Assembly: GCA_030533445.1 (NCBI GenBank) | Contig: CM060064.1 | Location: 1,591,416-1,655,415 of the forward strand | Reading direction: 5' to 3' | DNA length: 64,000 nt | From: Cyprinodon diabolis | Taxonomy: Eukaryota; Chordata; Actinopteri; Cyprinodontiformes; Cyprinodontidae | Shown: positions 35,370 through 46,639 of the stretch, one piece after another | How the letters are laid out: every line of letters begins with the position of its first letter | Numbering within the stretch: position 1 is the first letter of the stretch | Made by a program: the position numbers and the translations under genes | The notes under the pieces: generated by a model | Database searches by the model: none | Seen by the model: the letters and a program-made list of their open reading frames with translations, nothing else | What the model was told of the DNA's origin: nothing

Positions 35370-36304
35370 TAGGGCTGGGCGATAATTCGATAACGATATA
35401 TATCGATCGATAGACGTGTGGCGCAATAGAAAAAAATAGGCTCGAAAAAAGTTTGATAAAGAAACGCAGCTTTCCTTCCTTCTCATTGTAGCCTAGCATG
35501 TAGGTTTATGCTAGTCACTACTTCCTCCCAACCAATCACAATCGCGGACCCAGGCACGCCGTCACAAAGCGCCGCCCTCTCAAACCACAACACAGAGCAC
35601 ATGCAGATGTCGCAGCAGGAGAGTCGGAGGAAATTGTTCCAAAGAAAGGTTTTTGTAGTTCGGCAGTCTGGCAGTATTTCGGTCATGGCTAGTCGGACAA
35701 AAAACAAACCACAGTCATCTGTAAAATGTGTCGGGAACCAGTGAAACCAGTCTGATAACACAACCAACTTTTTTTTTTTTTATCATCTCAGCCGCTCACA
35801 GCCGCAGGAGTACGAGCTGTGTAGGCCCCGGCGCGGCTCTCCTCCGAGGAATCTTCGGGAAAATATATATATATATATATTTTCAGTTCTGGGCAGTTTC
35901 CCACATAGTTCTAACAATTGAGAGAAAAATGCTGAGGGGCCAGAAACTTCAAAGTAATAACTCAGGTTAAAGCAGGAAACTAAGCTCAACCAGGTTTATT
36001 TGTTATATTTATTTTGGTCACTTTAGTTTATTCTTTGTCAGTATTTAATAACATAACTCAGGTCTTTTAAGTTATTTTTCTTTAAAACAATTCTGTTATG
36101 GTTAAAAAAGTTGGTTAAATAAATATTTAATTGGAAGTCTGTGTTTGTGTTCTTTATTAAAATTAAATCATTCAGCAATATCATAAAAAGTCCAGGCAGA
36201 GCTGCACATAAAATATGGTTTCAAATCTTTCCAATAATTATCGATATCGATCAATATGCATTTTTGTTATCGATAAGCTTTTTTTCCTATATCGCCCAGC
36301 CCTA
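35370..36304 (+). mobile_element. hAT element with BED remnant, 8-bp TSD
   Basis: The left end TAGGGCTGGGCGATA and right end TATCGCCCAGCCCTA are perfect 15-bp inverted repeats. ACATACAC is perfectly duplicated outside (35362-35369 and 36305-36312). Subterminal ATCGATA words are present. The 935-bp element holds a degenerate BED finger near 35650-35790 and nothing of the catalytic region. Confidence 0.95.
35650..35790 (+). pseudogene. Degenerate BED finger in hAT
   Basis: The frame gives QYFGHG, a stop, then SDKKQTTVICKMCREPV (the C-x2-C half of a BED finger). After another stop comes NTTN and, beyond a poly-T tract that breaks the frame, YHLSRS (histidine half). The order matches hAT transposase N-termini; stops and the homopolymer make it non-functional. 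Confidence 0.7.
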
Positions 36305-37055
36305 ACATACACTAGGCTATATCAGGCCCACCAAAAATATTTTTCACCAGCCGCCACTGGCTGAAATAAACAAACAAAAACTTCTAATGTTGAAATCTGA
36401 CTGCTCAGATTTAAGGTTTTAATTATTCAAACTGTCTCAGGGGGCAATTAGTGTTAGAGAGCTGCTGGTGTATAAATGCTCTTATTCTTTCCTTGGGAAA
36501 TAAATCGAAATCCCGTAAGTAGCAGCAGATTTAGCATAAGCTAAAGAATAAGCTAACTTATTTAGTTTATTCTGCTCTAGAAAATTTCAGCTGAAGAGGT
36601 TTTATGTTTTAGGGATAGATCATTTAAGATCTCACCTATCAAAAGTTTCACCTTGAGGCTAAAGTTAGCCCTAGCTTGAGTAGGGCTAGCGTGGTCTTAG
36701 CCACCTTTAAAGGAAAAGTCCGGTTAGCAAGGAATAATCAATGGATCATTATTTATACCTAAAACTAATAGGTTCACGTGATTTAATGAATTTAGCATTA
36801 ATCAGTAAAAAAAAGAAGAAAGCAATAATTCTCGTTGCGACCACAGAGTCCGGGAGCGGCCATTTTTGCCCAAATATAGTAGCCCCTCCCTCCTGCCATC
36901 TTCCAGCAGTGACGTCACGGTGCGGTAAGCCTAGCGCCATTCTCCCCGCTTTACAAGCTAAATCAATGGGAACTACTAGACACATCTGCAATCAACAACA
37001 ATTATTGAAGATTTCCAGAGGACTTCACCATTGAAATTCACCAGAGCTATAGTGA

Positions 37056-37650
37056 AACTGACAATGCCCACGTGCATGGCAGCTGGATGCTGGAATACAT
37101 CGGGGAAAAGTGAAAAAAAAAACAGTATCTGGGCCATTTTTTGGCCCCGATACCGATACTCAATACCTGGCTGTGCAGTATCGGCCAATACCGATACTCT
37201 CTGTCTGAAATTGATGTGTGTGTGTATATATGAAGAACTGCATAATACTTGAATGTAAAATAATCACCATCATGGCTTTGTCAAGCTGCTGCCTACCTTT
37301 GTGAAGCAGGAAAAAGACTAAAACAAAGTGAATCTAGTAGAACTTTTTACCTGGAATGGGTGACAATAGTTGAATAAACTTTTGGCTCTAAAAATGCTAT
37401 TTGTTGGTACTCGGCGATACCGATACCACCATTTTAGTGCTGGATCGGGGCCCCGCCCAATACCTGTATCGGTGCAACACTATTTCACCTTTCTGATTCC
37501 TGATCCTCCACGGACGGGTTGGTCGTTGGATCGCCAACTTGAAGAGGGAGGATTTGCCATCGAACTTCTGGCCAGAGAAAAAACCCGTAATATGTAGCCA
37601 ACATTTGGAAGAAGAATGTTTTCAAGATGACTTGGATAATAGCGCGTTGT
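37056..37650 (+). pseudogene. THAP fragment (family B), interrupted
   Basis: MPTCMAAGCWNTSGKSEKK is followed by the inserted sequence. Then, in another frame, come LKREDLPSNFWPEKK and ICSQHLEEECFQDD, the second half of the THAP finger. Frame breaks are shared with copy 1. Confidence 0.7.
37123..37483. mobile_element. Small insertion with CCGATACCGATAC ends
   Basis: Absent from family B copy 1. Its ends carry GGCCCCGATACCGATACTC and CCAATACCTGTATCGGTGC, roughly inverted, as in a fish hAT-like repeat. No clean target duplication was seen, because the flank differs from copy 1 by several bases. Confidence 0.6.
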
Positions 37651-37892
37651 GACAAACACCAGATACAGCACTGGGACTTGATCAACAGCCGATACCGCAC
37701 CGTGACAATGTCACTAACCAGTAGGTGGCAGTAGTGTTCTTTGACAAACATGGATGCCTCCAGTAAAGCACATTCACATGAAAATTACTCTGAATTAAAA
37801 ACACGGATCATTTATTGAACAGGATGGAATCATTTCAGATTTAAAGAACTTTCAGAAGTTTGGATTCTGAATATGAGCGACTTTTCCTTTAA

Positions 37893-39442
37893 GGAAAATA
37901 TGCTGAAATATCAAATGTTAGTGGGACAGTATTTAATAACAATACACCAAATCATCCTCAGTGATCAGAAGGTTGAATAATTTCATATACTATATGATAA
38001 TAATAGTTTTAATCATACTTTCTAAAAGCAGTACAATAGTGGAGTTGATCAAAAACCAGATAGAGATTAGAGATAATCTGTAATCAATGGAGCTAATCCA
38101 GCAGGTGCTTTATTCTATGACTGCCACGACCGCTACGCGTTTGGTTTCCTTTATGACCAACTACGCTTCCATTTGATGGTTAAATTCTGGCACATTGAAC
38201 ACAGATGGGTTTGTGTGTTTTCTAGTTATTTTTAGGTCCATTAGAACAACGGTTATAATCTGTCGGTATCACAGCTGGCAGGCCTGATGGGAAGGAAGCC
38301 ACAGATTGGTTAGTGCTGCTAACTCTGCCTAGTTTTAAATGCACAGCTTTTCCATTTCAGGGATTTGATGGAGTTTTTTAGAGGGACAGATAGAAGGAGC
38401 AAAAGATGAACCTTTTCTCCATTCTGACTATAATAGGTCAACAAATCAATGGGTTTTTGGACTCTTCAGCATCTTAGATGATCAGCATTAGATTTTAGCA
38501 GGTGTCTCCAGTCTGACTACAGATTTATGCTTCCCTGATGAATGAGTTTTGGCAGAAAGAGAACTAATAAATGATCTGTTAGCTAAGCTGAGAAGGAGGT
38601 TATGTCATCTGGTTCCTTCACTTTAGTAGATAAACATGTTAGGATGGTGTTTCTAAGTGAGGATGAGACACCTTCATCCCGGAGCGGCTGTGGAGCTCCT
38701 CCCATCGGCCAACATTTCTCCCACTTCCTCAGCTCTGCTCTGCAGGCAGAATGAAGTGGAAGGTTGGAGCCACAATTAAAAGGCGCTGCTAAAAATAAAA
38801 ACTGCCAACATTTAAAGATGGCGTTAATTCACAGCATCACTGTTGCACACAGTCAGGTTCCCTGTCAGCTATGGAGAAACTCCCATATTTGGATCCAGCA
38901 GACTGCAGGAAGCGGCCTGATCCTCATCAGAGGTTTGAGTTTTAAACTTGTCCAAAGTCCCATCAGCTGGGAGCATTGGAAGACTACTAATCTGCATTAT
39001 TATTTACATGACCTAAAGCTGGGGTTAATAAAACATGAATAGAAACAACCATTTCTGACAGTGACATGTAGAATATAAACAGGCCTCCTCTTTTTAATGC
39101 ATAGAAATAAAACTGATCGGTGTTTGAGAAAGGCTCCTGGGTGGGTCCTGTATTAGAAAGATTTGATTTGTAGTTTTAATAAAACTCTAAAAAAAAGCAG
39201 AAAGGTTGATTACAAGAAGAAGATGTTCTGATAAGATTTCTTCGAAACATTCTGAGTTGTGTAATGCTACATTCAGACGGCACACAGCAGGAGCAGCTAA
39301 AACACGCCTGTTGCTTTATTTTTTAGGCTTGTCTAAGTTTAGTTCTGACGCGCGGCTGAAGCATCTTTGCTGCTCTAGCTGCGTGGCGGTAAGTGGGTCT
39401 GATGTGCGTTGGGCGGAGCTACCTTATCCTTTCTGTGGCAGC
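37893..39442. other. No gene recognised
   Basis: No conserved frame or repeat end was identified. Confidence 0.5.
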
Positions 39443-39607
39443 TACACTGGAAAAAATCAAAATCTATATAAGTAATTTTTTCTTAAAATAAGTGCATTTG
39501 TTCTTGAATTGAGAAGGTAAAAGGGACATTTTGCCAATGGAACAAGACAATTTACATTAAAAATAAGAAAACGCAATTGTCTTATTTCAAGTGCATTTTT
39601 ATCTAAA

Positions 39608-40240
39608 TTAGGGTGACCAAACGTCCGCATTTCCCGGGACATGTTCGTATTTCACGTCCTGTCCCGGGCGTCCCGGGTTTTTTTAGAAAGTGAGGAAATG
39701 TCCTGATTTTTTTTAATCACCTTCATTGGACCATTAAATTTACAGGCACTAGGGCAGTGCGCACCACGCTGCGTGTGACGTAATCCCTGAGCCGCCTCAG
39801 TGCGGGCAGCCCTGTTCTTAATCAGAATATAGATAGCGTGGCTGTCAGTACACCAACAACATTTAAAAGCGCAAATGTATGTTTACCGACGATTTACAAA
39901 AGAGTTTCCCCGCTTTCAGACCGGGTCGAGACAAACGGGAGGCCTTGTGCACAGTGTGCAAAGCAGGCACATATGTCTCCGTGTCCAATGGAGGTGCAAG
40001 GGATCTGAAAAGCCACCTGGACGCCGAAAGTAAAGATAGTCTGTTGATATGTTTGTTCGTTTTTGGTACATTTTGAGTTATTTTTGCTACACAAGAGGTA
40101 TTTTTTGTTAATTAGCTCATTTGTTAATTTATTTTTTCCAATAGCCTACAGAACAGACATTATTTCGTTCATTGCTGAGGCTGAGTATCATCTGTTATTG
40201 GGAGTTGAGAGTTATTGTTAACTTTTATTGTTAAGTGAGG
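39608..40240 (+). mobile_element. hAT-like insertion with BED-type finger, partial
   Basis: The left end GGGTGACCAAACGTCC is typical of a fish hAT family. The right end is not recognisable, so the insertion is truncated or its boundary misplaced. It encodes the finger fragment at 39879-40050. Confidence 0.5.
39879..40076 (+). pseudogene. BED-like finger fragment
   Basis: This 65-codon frame holds FTDDLQKSFPAF, ALCTVCKAG (C-x2-C), NGGARDLKSHLDAESK (one histidine of the usual pair). It resembles the N-terminal zinc finger of one group of hAT transposases. The second histidine is not clear and no catalytic region follows, so it is treated as a remnant. Confidence 0.5.
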
Positions 40241-40390
40241 GATGTTTAGATGAGACATTATTTCTTTCTTATTTTAAAAGCAACAATACTCATTCCAATG
40301 GCAAATCATCTAATTTACCTACTCAAAATAAGGGTTAATACACTTAATTTAAGAAATTTCTACTTATTTCTAGATTGTTTTTCCAGTGTA

Positions 40391-42689
40391 TATTTGCGCT
40401 GTCACTGGGAATGCCCACCAGCAGCAGCCTCTGGCCCGGTCGCCTCTTTGCAGTTTTCCGCTACTGTTCGCACCAGCTGTAAAGCGTTTTACATGTATGT
40501 AATCCAAACTGCAGGCACCAGGATAATAAAAGCAAACATATTTTTCCGTCAGGTTCAGGCGTTAATAAACTGTTTCAGAGGAGTGATCATAGCGCTCTGC
40601 ATCAGCAGTGCTGCGTCTGACTCCCTGCCAGCTCCCAGATCAGCTTCTCTCATAGGTTGATGCGGCGCGTCCAGCAGCTAAAGTTACATGTTTCCAACTC
40701 CAGTAGCTGCTGCTTCTGATGCGCGTCACGCGCCTCAGATGCTCAGAAGCTCATCAGGCACTGCTTCAGCTGCTTGGACACGCTGCAGGACCTTTTGCTG
40801 CACCTTCATGCACGTCAAACATTGACTTTGCATGTTAACTAGCTGCTTCTGCTGCCTCTGCAGCGTGCGGGCTGAACGTAGCAATAAAGGAAACCACTGA
40901 AGTGGAACAAAGCTGAAGGCTGGGACCCACAGAGGCTCCTGGAGAACAGGTACCCAAGCAGGGGCTCAGGAGACACGTCCTATGGATATGCAGGAAATGT
41001 GCAGGAGGTAGAGCCGAGGAGAGGACATGCAGAACATTTAATCATCCTCTGTTAATCAATAGGATAAATCCAATTGGTACAAAGCACCTCTGGCCCCACT
41101 GGGGCCCATGGATATCTTAGACCCCAAAGAGACCAAAAGACAATGATTGATATTTAGGCACGTCTTGGTTTTGCTTCACGTCAGCTCAGCGTGTCCAAAC
41201 CAACAGAAACAGGAAATTAAAATCTGACCCTTTGGATTTAAAAGTAGAACTTTTAATTCCAGAAGCTCAGCTTTGTTCTTCGGCTGAAATCAAGCGGCTG
41301 TAGTTGGTGCCCATCTGAGCAGCTCATGGTCCAAATGGTGAGTTTCACTGAACTCTGAGAGCCTTTGGGATAGCTGGTAACCCCAGACAAGGTGCAAGGT
41401 TCCTATTGGCTGGATCCTCTCGCTTTATTCAGCAGATAAAGCCAACGCTGCTCTCTGCATTGCATCTGCACTGAGGTCAGGTTGAGGAGAAATGTCAATT
41501 AGAATTAGACAATTCAGCTAAGATGCAAAACATTTTTTTTGGCTGGTGACAAAGCTGTGAACAATCTTAGGGAATGAAGTGAGAATTTTTTATCCTAGAC
41601 TGGGTTTAGATGTTAGTAAAGATGTGCCTGGGTTTGCAGGTGCAGCTGAAGACCAGAATAAGTTTAAATGTGTAACGCCTGATGTGAACATCCAGCACTG
41701 AGCGATGACTTCCTGACACCCAACGTCTCCAGAGGGTCGGCTGTTTGCTTTCCATGTTCCGTTTTGTCTCATTCTATTTCAGCCCCAGAAAAGTATAATA
41801 TTTGTTTAAAATACCAAAGCAGGAATTGAATTCAGCGTCTCAGAAGAGCTGACTGCTTTTTTCCTCTCCTGCTTAACAATAAGGCATTGCCCTGTGGTGC
41901 AGCCTGGTTCTCTTTTAATGTTTGATTTCTTAGAAGGACATCTGGTCCCCAGTGCCACCAACAGCACTTATTGGGAAGCAGAGGAAGAATCCAGGACTGG
42001 CAGCAGGTTGAAAAGGCTTGCGAGCAGCAGACCACGTCCTGAGCAGAGCTTTGCTGCTTCTATGTGTTGTTATTCGATGCTGTAAGTAAAATTAAACTCA
42101 GTTAAAGCTGAATTCCAGCTTCTGATGTAAAACACAGCATATATCCTGTAGCCCTGCAGCAAGCCTGTTCTTCTTTGTTGTGCTGCAATGACTCCAGTGG
42201 TGTCTGATTTTCAAACAGTCAGTCAGGGTGAAGAACTCGGGGAGTTTGTGAGAGACGCTTCTAATCTTTTCTCAGTTTATCAGGAGCTGGATATGTGGCT
42301 GAGGTTTATTGGATCTAATGCGGTTTCATACAGAAAGGCTCCAAGGTACCAGATTTAGCAGATCTCTGCCATGAAGTCTCCAGAATATCAATAAAAATTC
42401 AATCCAGTTCTGCTGAGAAATTATAATCCAAAAGTTATTAAGATCAGAGGCAGAGGGGGTTTGTGGTAGGGCTGCCTTTATTTATTATAAACAAAGAGAA
42501 CATTTGTAGAAATTGACATTTCTTAAATGGTTTTTCCTACCTTATGAAAGTCAGAAAAGCGGTTAGCATTGTTAACAGCAGAGTATGCATGTATTTTCTG
42601 CTGAATACAGACTCAGGTGCAACATTTTCATTTATATGTAGCATCCCCAGTGAGGCTCTAATTGGTTAAAGCTCACTTCCTGTTTATAA
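40391..42689. other. No gene recognised
   Basis: About 2.3 kb with short open frames only and no supported repeat. Confidence 0.5.
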
Positions 42690-43195
42690 TTAAAGCTACA
42701 GTGTGTAATAATTACAGGGATATACAGTCAGAAATGTAATATATTATACATAACTATGTTATTTATCATCATCTACGAGCTCAGCCTCTTAACCTTAATA
42801 TTTGCGTTGCCTTAGAATTCGTTATTTATAATTACATAGGAGCGGGTCTCGCAGCCATGGAGGCAGACATCTTTGCGCTACGGCAGCGCAGAGCCAACAA
42901 CCTAGCGATTGCGAGATCGCCCATTACGCTCGAAAGTAACTACGGCAAGTTGAGAGAGATGAACTGAGACGGTACTGAACACACAGACTAATGAAATACT
43001 ATCTGTAAAATTATCTATGTAAACAAACCTCATCACTTGAGAAGGTACGTGATGCGGACGTCGTGGAAGACATTTTGTCCCGTAACGCTCGCCGTACTGT
43101 TGGGGGGGAGAAGCGGTGCGGGGGAGATGTTCATGTTGCTGCAGTCTGCAGTCTGACCGCTAGATGTCGCTAAAAGTTACACACTGTAGCTTTAA
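42690..43195 (+). mobile_element. TTAA MITE, copy 1
   Basis: TTAA at 42690-42693 and 43192-43195. Terminal inverted repeats AGCTACAGTGTGTAA and TTACACACTGTAGCT. The whole unit of about 500 bp recurs in reverse at 59723-60226. It contains a short ATG frame (MEADIFALRQRRAN..., 40 codons) near 42857-42968. Confidence 0.9.
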
Positions 43196-43250
43196 ATGAA
43201 GAAATAAAGGACATCATAAATGCAAGAATAAACGTGTCAGTGGTTCCTTC

Positions 43251-43314
43251 CAGTGGCGGCTGATGGAGTTTTCTCCAGGGGGCGCTATAACTTCAAAGTA
43301 GACGTATTCCAAAA

Positions 43315-43320
<6 letters not shown>
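43251..43320. repeat. Left end of a CAGTGGCGGC hAT
   Basis: CAGTGGCGGCTGATGG and CAGGGGGCGCTATAAC match the type of end seen at 31443. No partner end or target duplication was found downstream. Confidence 0.5.

Positions 43321-43365
<45 letters not shown>
43321..43365. repeat. (AT)n microsatellite
   Basis: Pure AT run that served as, or grew from, the TA target of the Tc1 copy that follows. Confidence 0.9.
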
Positions 43366-43368
<3 letters not shown>

Positions 43369-44951
43369 TGGGGCAAAAAAGTATTTAGTCAGCCACCAAT
43401 AGTGCAAGTTCTCCTACTTAAAAAGATGAGAGAGGCCGGTAATTTTCATCATAGATATACCTCAACTATGAGAGACAAAATGAGAAAAAAAATCCAAAAA
43501 ATCACATTGTCTGATTTTTAAAGAATTTATTTGCAAAATATGGTGGAAAATAAGTATTTGGTCAATAACAAAAGTTCATCTCAATACTTTGTTATATACC
43601 CTTTGTTGGCAATGACAGAGATCAAACGTTTTCTGTAAGTCTTCACAAGGTTTTCACACACTGTTGCTGGTATTTTGGCCCATTCCTCCATGCAGATCTC
43701 CTCTAGAGCAGTGATGTTCTGGGGCTGTCGCTGGGCAACACGGACTTTCAACTCCCTCCAAAGATTTTCTATTGGGTTGAGATCTGGAGACTGGCTAGGC
43801 CACTCCAGGACCTTGAAATGCTTCTTACGAAGCCACTCCTTCGTTACCCGGGCGGTGTGTTTGGGATCATTGTCATGCTGAAAGACCCAGCCACGTTTCA
43901 TCTTCAATGCCCTTGCTGATAGAAGGAGGTTTTCACTCAAAATTTGACGATACATGGCCCCATTCATTCTTTCCTTCACACGGATCAGTCGTCCTGGTCC
44001 CTTAGCAGAAAAACAGCCCCAAAGCATGATGTTTCCACCCCCATGCTTCACTGTAGGTATGGTGTTCATTCTCTCTCCTCCAAACACGACGAGTAGAGTT
44101 TTTACCAAAAAGTTCTATTTTGGTTTCATCTTACCATGTGATATTCTCCCAGTCATCGTCTGGATCATCCAAATGCTCTCTAGCAAACTTGAGACGGGCC
44201 TTGACATGTACTGGCTTAAGCAGGGGGACACGTCTGGCACTGCAGGATTTGAGTCCCTGGCGGCGTAGTGTGTTACTGATGGTAGCCTTTGTTACTTTGG
44301 TCCCAGCTCTCTGCAGGTCATTCACTAGGTCCCCCCGTGTGGTTCTGGGATTTTTACTCACCGTTCTTGTGATCATTTTGACCCCACGGGGTGAGATCTT
44401 GCGTGGAGCCCCAGATCGAGGAAGATTATCACTGGTCTTGTATGTTTTCCATTTTCTAATAATTGATCCCACAGTTGATTTCTTCACACCAAGCTGTTTA
44501 CCTATTGCAGATTCAGACTTCCCAGCCTGGTGCAGGTCTATAATTTTGTTTCTGGTGTCCTTTGACAGCTCTCTAGTTTTGGCCATGGTGGAGTTTAGAG
44601 TGTGACTGTTTGAGGTTGTGGACAGGTGTCTTTTATACTGATAACGGGTTCAAACAGGTGCCATTAATGAAGGTAACGAGTGGAGGACAGAGGAGCCTCT
44701 TACAGAAGAAGTTACAGGTCTGTGAGAGCCAGAAATCTTGCTTGTTTGTAACTGACCAAATACTTATTTTCCACCATATTTTGCAAATAAATTATTTAAA
44801 AATCAGACAATGTGATTTTCTGGATTTTTTTTCTCATTTTGTCTCTCATAGTTGAGGTATATCTATGATGAAAACTACCGGCCTCTCTCATCTTTTTAAG
44901 TGGGAGAACTTGCACTATTGGTGGCTGACTAAATACTTTTTTGCCCCACTG
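43366..44951 (-). mobile_element. Tc1/mariner transposon, copy 2 (decayed)
   Basis: Same CAGTGGGGCAAAAAAGTATT ends and TA flanks (43364-43365 and 44952-44953) as copy 1, same orientation, and very similar throughout. It retains the inner AAGTATTTGGTCA repeats. The transposase frame is broken, so this copy could move only if enzyme came from elsewhere. Confidence 0.96.
43581..44586 (-). pseudogene. Broken Tc1 transposase
   Basis: The N-terminal 151 codons (44131-44586) are intact and nearly identical to copy 1. They end where the serine codon just before the first catalytic aspartate (residue 152 of copy 1) has become TAA. A 17-bp deletion near 44072 relative to 33343-33360 then shifts the frame in the segment between the first and second catalytic aspartates. 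The C-terminal part (43581-44072) is otherwise open and keeps the second aspartate and the glutamate. Confidence 0.95.
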
Positions 44952-45015
44952 TATATATATAACTGTTTTCTCCCCCCTGGTGGGGTGGTATGTCTCATCC
45001 TCAAGCTCGGGTCCT

Positions 45016-45513
45016 CTACCAGAGGCCTGGGAGTTTGAGGGTTCTGCGCAGTATCTTAGCTGTTCCTAGGACTCCCCTCTTCTGGACAGAGACCTCTGAT
45101 GTTTTACCTGGAATCTGCTGTAGCCACTCTCCCAGTTTGGGGGTCACAGCCCCCAGTGCTCCAATTACCACTGGCACCACTGCTGCTCTTACTTTCCACA
45201 TCTTTTCTAGCTCCTCTTTCAGCCCTTGGTATTTCTCAAGCTTCTCCTGTTCTTTCTTCTTGATGTTGCTGTCGCTTGGGATTGCCACATCTATCACTAC
45301 TGCCTTCTTCTGCTGTTTGTCGATTAACACGATGTCTGGTTGGTTAGCCATCACCTGTTTGTCAGTCTGGATCTTGAAGTCCCATAGGATCTTAGCTCGG
45401 TCATTCTCAACTACCTTAGGAGGTGTCTTCCATTTTGACCTTGGGACTTCCAGCCCATACTCATGGCAGATGTTCCTGTACACTATGACAGCTACCTGGT
45501 TATGGCGTTCCAT
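45016..45513 (-). pseudogene. C-terminal nuclease-like fragment of a non-LTR retrotransposon
   Basis: A 165-codon frame has QPDIVLIDKQQKKAVVIDVA followed by a lysine-rich helix and a VVIGALGAV strand. The PD...(about 16)...D-x-A spacing fits a PD-(D/E)XK-type fold, as in the restriction-like endonuclease at the C-terminus of R2/R4/Rex6-type LINEs. The reverse transcriptase that should precede it is absent, so this is a 5'-truncated copy. Both sides abut (TA)n tracts. Family placement is by motif and recollection, not by search. Confidence 0.6.
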
Positions 45514-46639
45514 GTATATATATATATATGTAGAGAGAGAGGGAGAGAGAATTTATTTCTTTCATTGTATCATTACATTGATTTATTGATGTGAAAAACT
45601 TCCCTTTAACTGAAACTGACCTCCAGCAGAACCAGAACCAGTGTTTGTCACCATTGAGCAGGGGTTTGATCAGAACAGAGGAACCCAGAAGCACCGATCC
45701 AGGAGTGCTTTCTATGATAGAGAAAAATAAAAGGTTGGCAGCAGTAGGAGCTCCATCAGGAGAGAAACGGCTGAATAGATGAGCTCCCTCTCTCCTAGGT
45801 GAACAAGAGGGAAAGAGGCTCATCCATAGAGGAAGAACAGGAAGCAGCAGCCAGGTTGATGTTTCTGATCTATTTTTTATTAAAATGTCGTCTGATTTCT
45901 TTCTACTTGTAGATTGCTTATTAATTAAAACAATGAAAAAAGAATCTGACAAATAAAAGACAGATTGCCTTTATTTTCCTGCAGCATCAAGTGCCTTTTC
46001 AAAACCTTCTATGTTGACGGATCAGTGAGGGTTGATGACATTCATCTGAGAAGCAGAAAATCCAGGAGGATACTTTCTGTCAGAGTATGTCAGCTGATTC
46101 ATAGGTGACCTTTTAGGCGGCCACATGGATGAGTTGAACGGTAGCACCGACAGGGCGGTCTGAGGTGCCGCTAGCAGAGGACGCTGTGGTAGAGTGTGAC
46201 GCTCAGAGCCGGTTCCAGTCTGTCAACACTTCTTCTTCCTGGTTGTTTGAGAAGAAACACTGTGCTTCATAACCGACTTCATACAGTAGTGGATTCTCAT
46301 CATTGAACACAGCTGGACTTTAAAAGGAAAGGCACGATGATGGAGCTGAAGCCTTTAAATGAGAGAAATACATAATCAATAAAGGAGGCAGGAGATTTTT
46401 AGCTGCCAACTTTTAGGATATCAATCTAAAAAAAAAAATCTGCTCAGACGTGTGAAAGTTTCTGACTGTTTCTCTAATTAATCATTTGTTCAGGCAGGAT
46501 TGGCTGAAGTCTCTGCTTCCAGACACCAGCATCTGGTTCCCAGAACAGAAAAACATCCTTCATGTCCTGCAGCAGCTTGGCCTGTAATAGACGGGTCACA
46601 CCGCCCATCACTGTCCAACAGTGAATGCTAAAAGACAGC
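45514..46639. other. No gene; (TA)n and (GA)n at left edge
   Basis: A short TA/GA microsatellite lies at 45514-45552; the rest is unremarkable intron. Confidence 0.5.

Larger units (their letters stand above)
31443..36359. mobile_element. hAT element, outer shell of a second nest
   Basis: It begins CAGTGGCGGCCGG and ends CCAGCCGCCACTG, inverted relative to one another. Its sides carry a perfect 8-bp duplication GCTGAAAT (31435-31442 and 36360-36367). Inside lie another inverted-repeat element (about 32238-35121) that itself contains a Tc1 element (32640-34248), and a separate hAT (35370-36304). Without these insertions about 1.1 kb remain, with no transposase recognised. Confidence 0.9.
36707..37892 (+). 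mobile_element. Kolobok-like THAP element, family B, copy 2
   Basis: TTAA at 36707-36710 and 37889-37892, with AAAGGAAAAGTC inside the left end and GACTTTTCCTTT inside the right. It matches the 235-1779 element in opposite orientation. A later insertion at about 37123-37483 lies inside the THAP fragment. No catalytic domain is visible. Confidence 0.8.
39445..40388. mobile_element. TA-target MITE with internal insertion
   Basis: It begins CACTGGAAAAAATC and ends GATTGTTTTTCCAGTG, flanked by TA on both sides (39443-39444 and 40389-40390). Internal words TTCTTGAATTGAGAAGG, CAATGGAACAAGACAATT and the inverse block near 40290 are shared with 23095-23580. It is split by another element at about 39608-40240. 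Confidence 0.7.
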
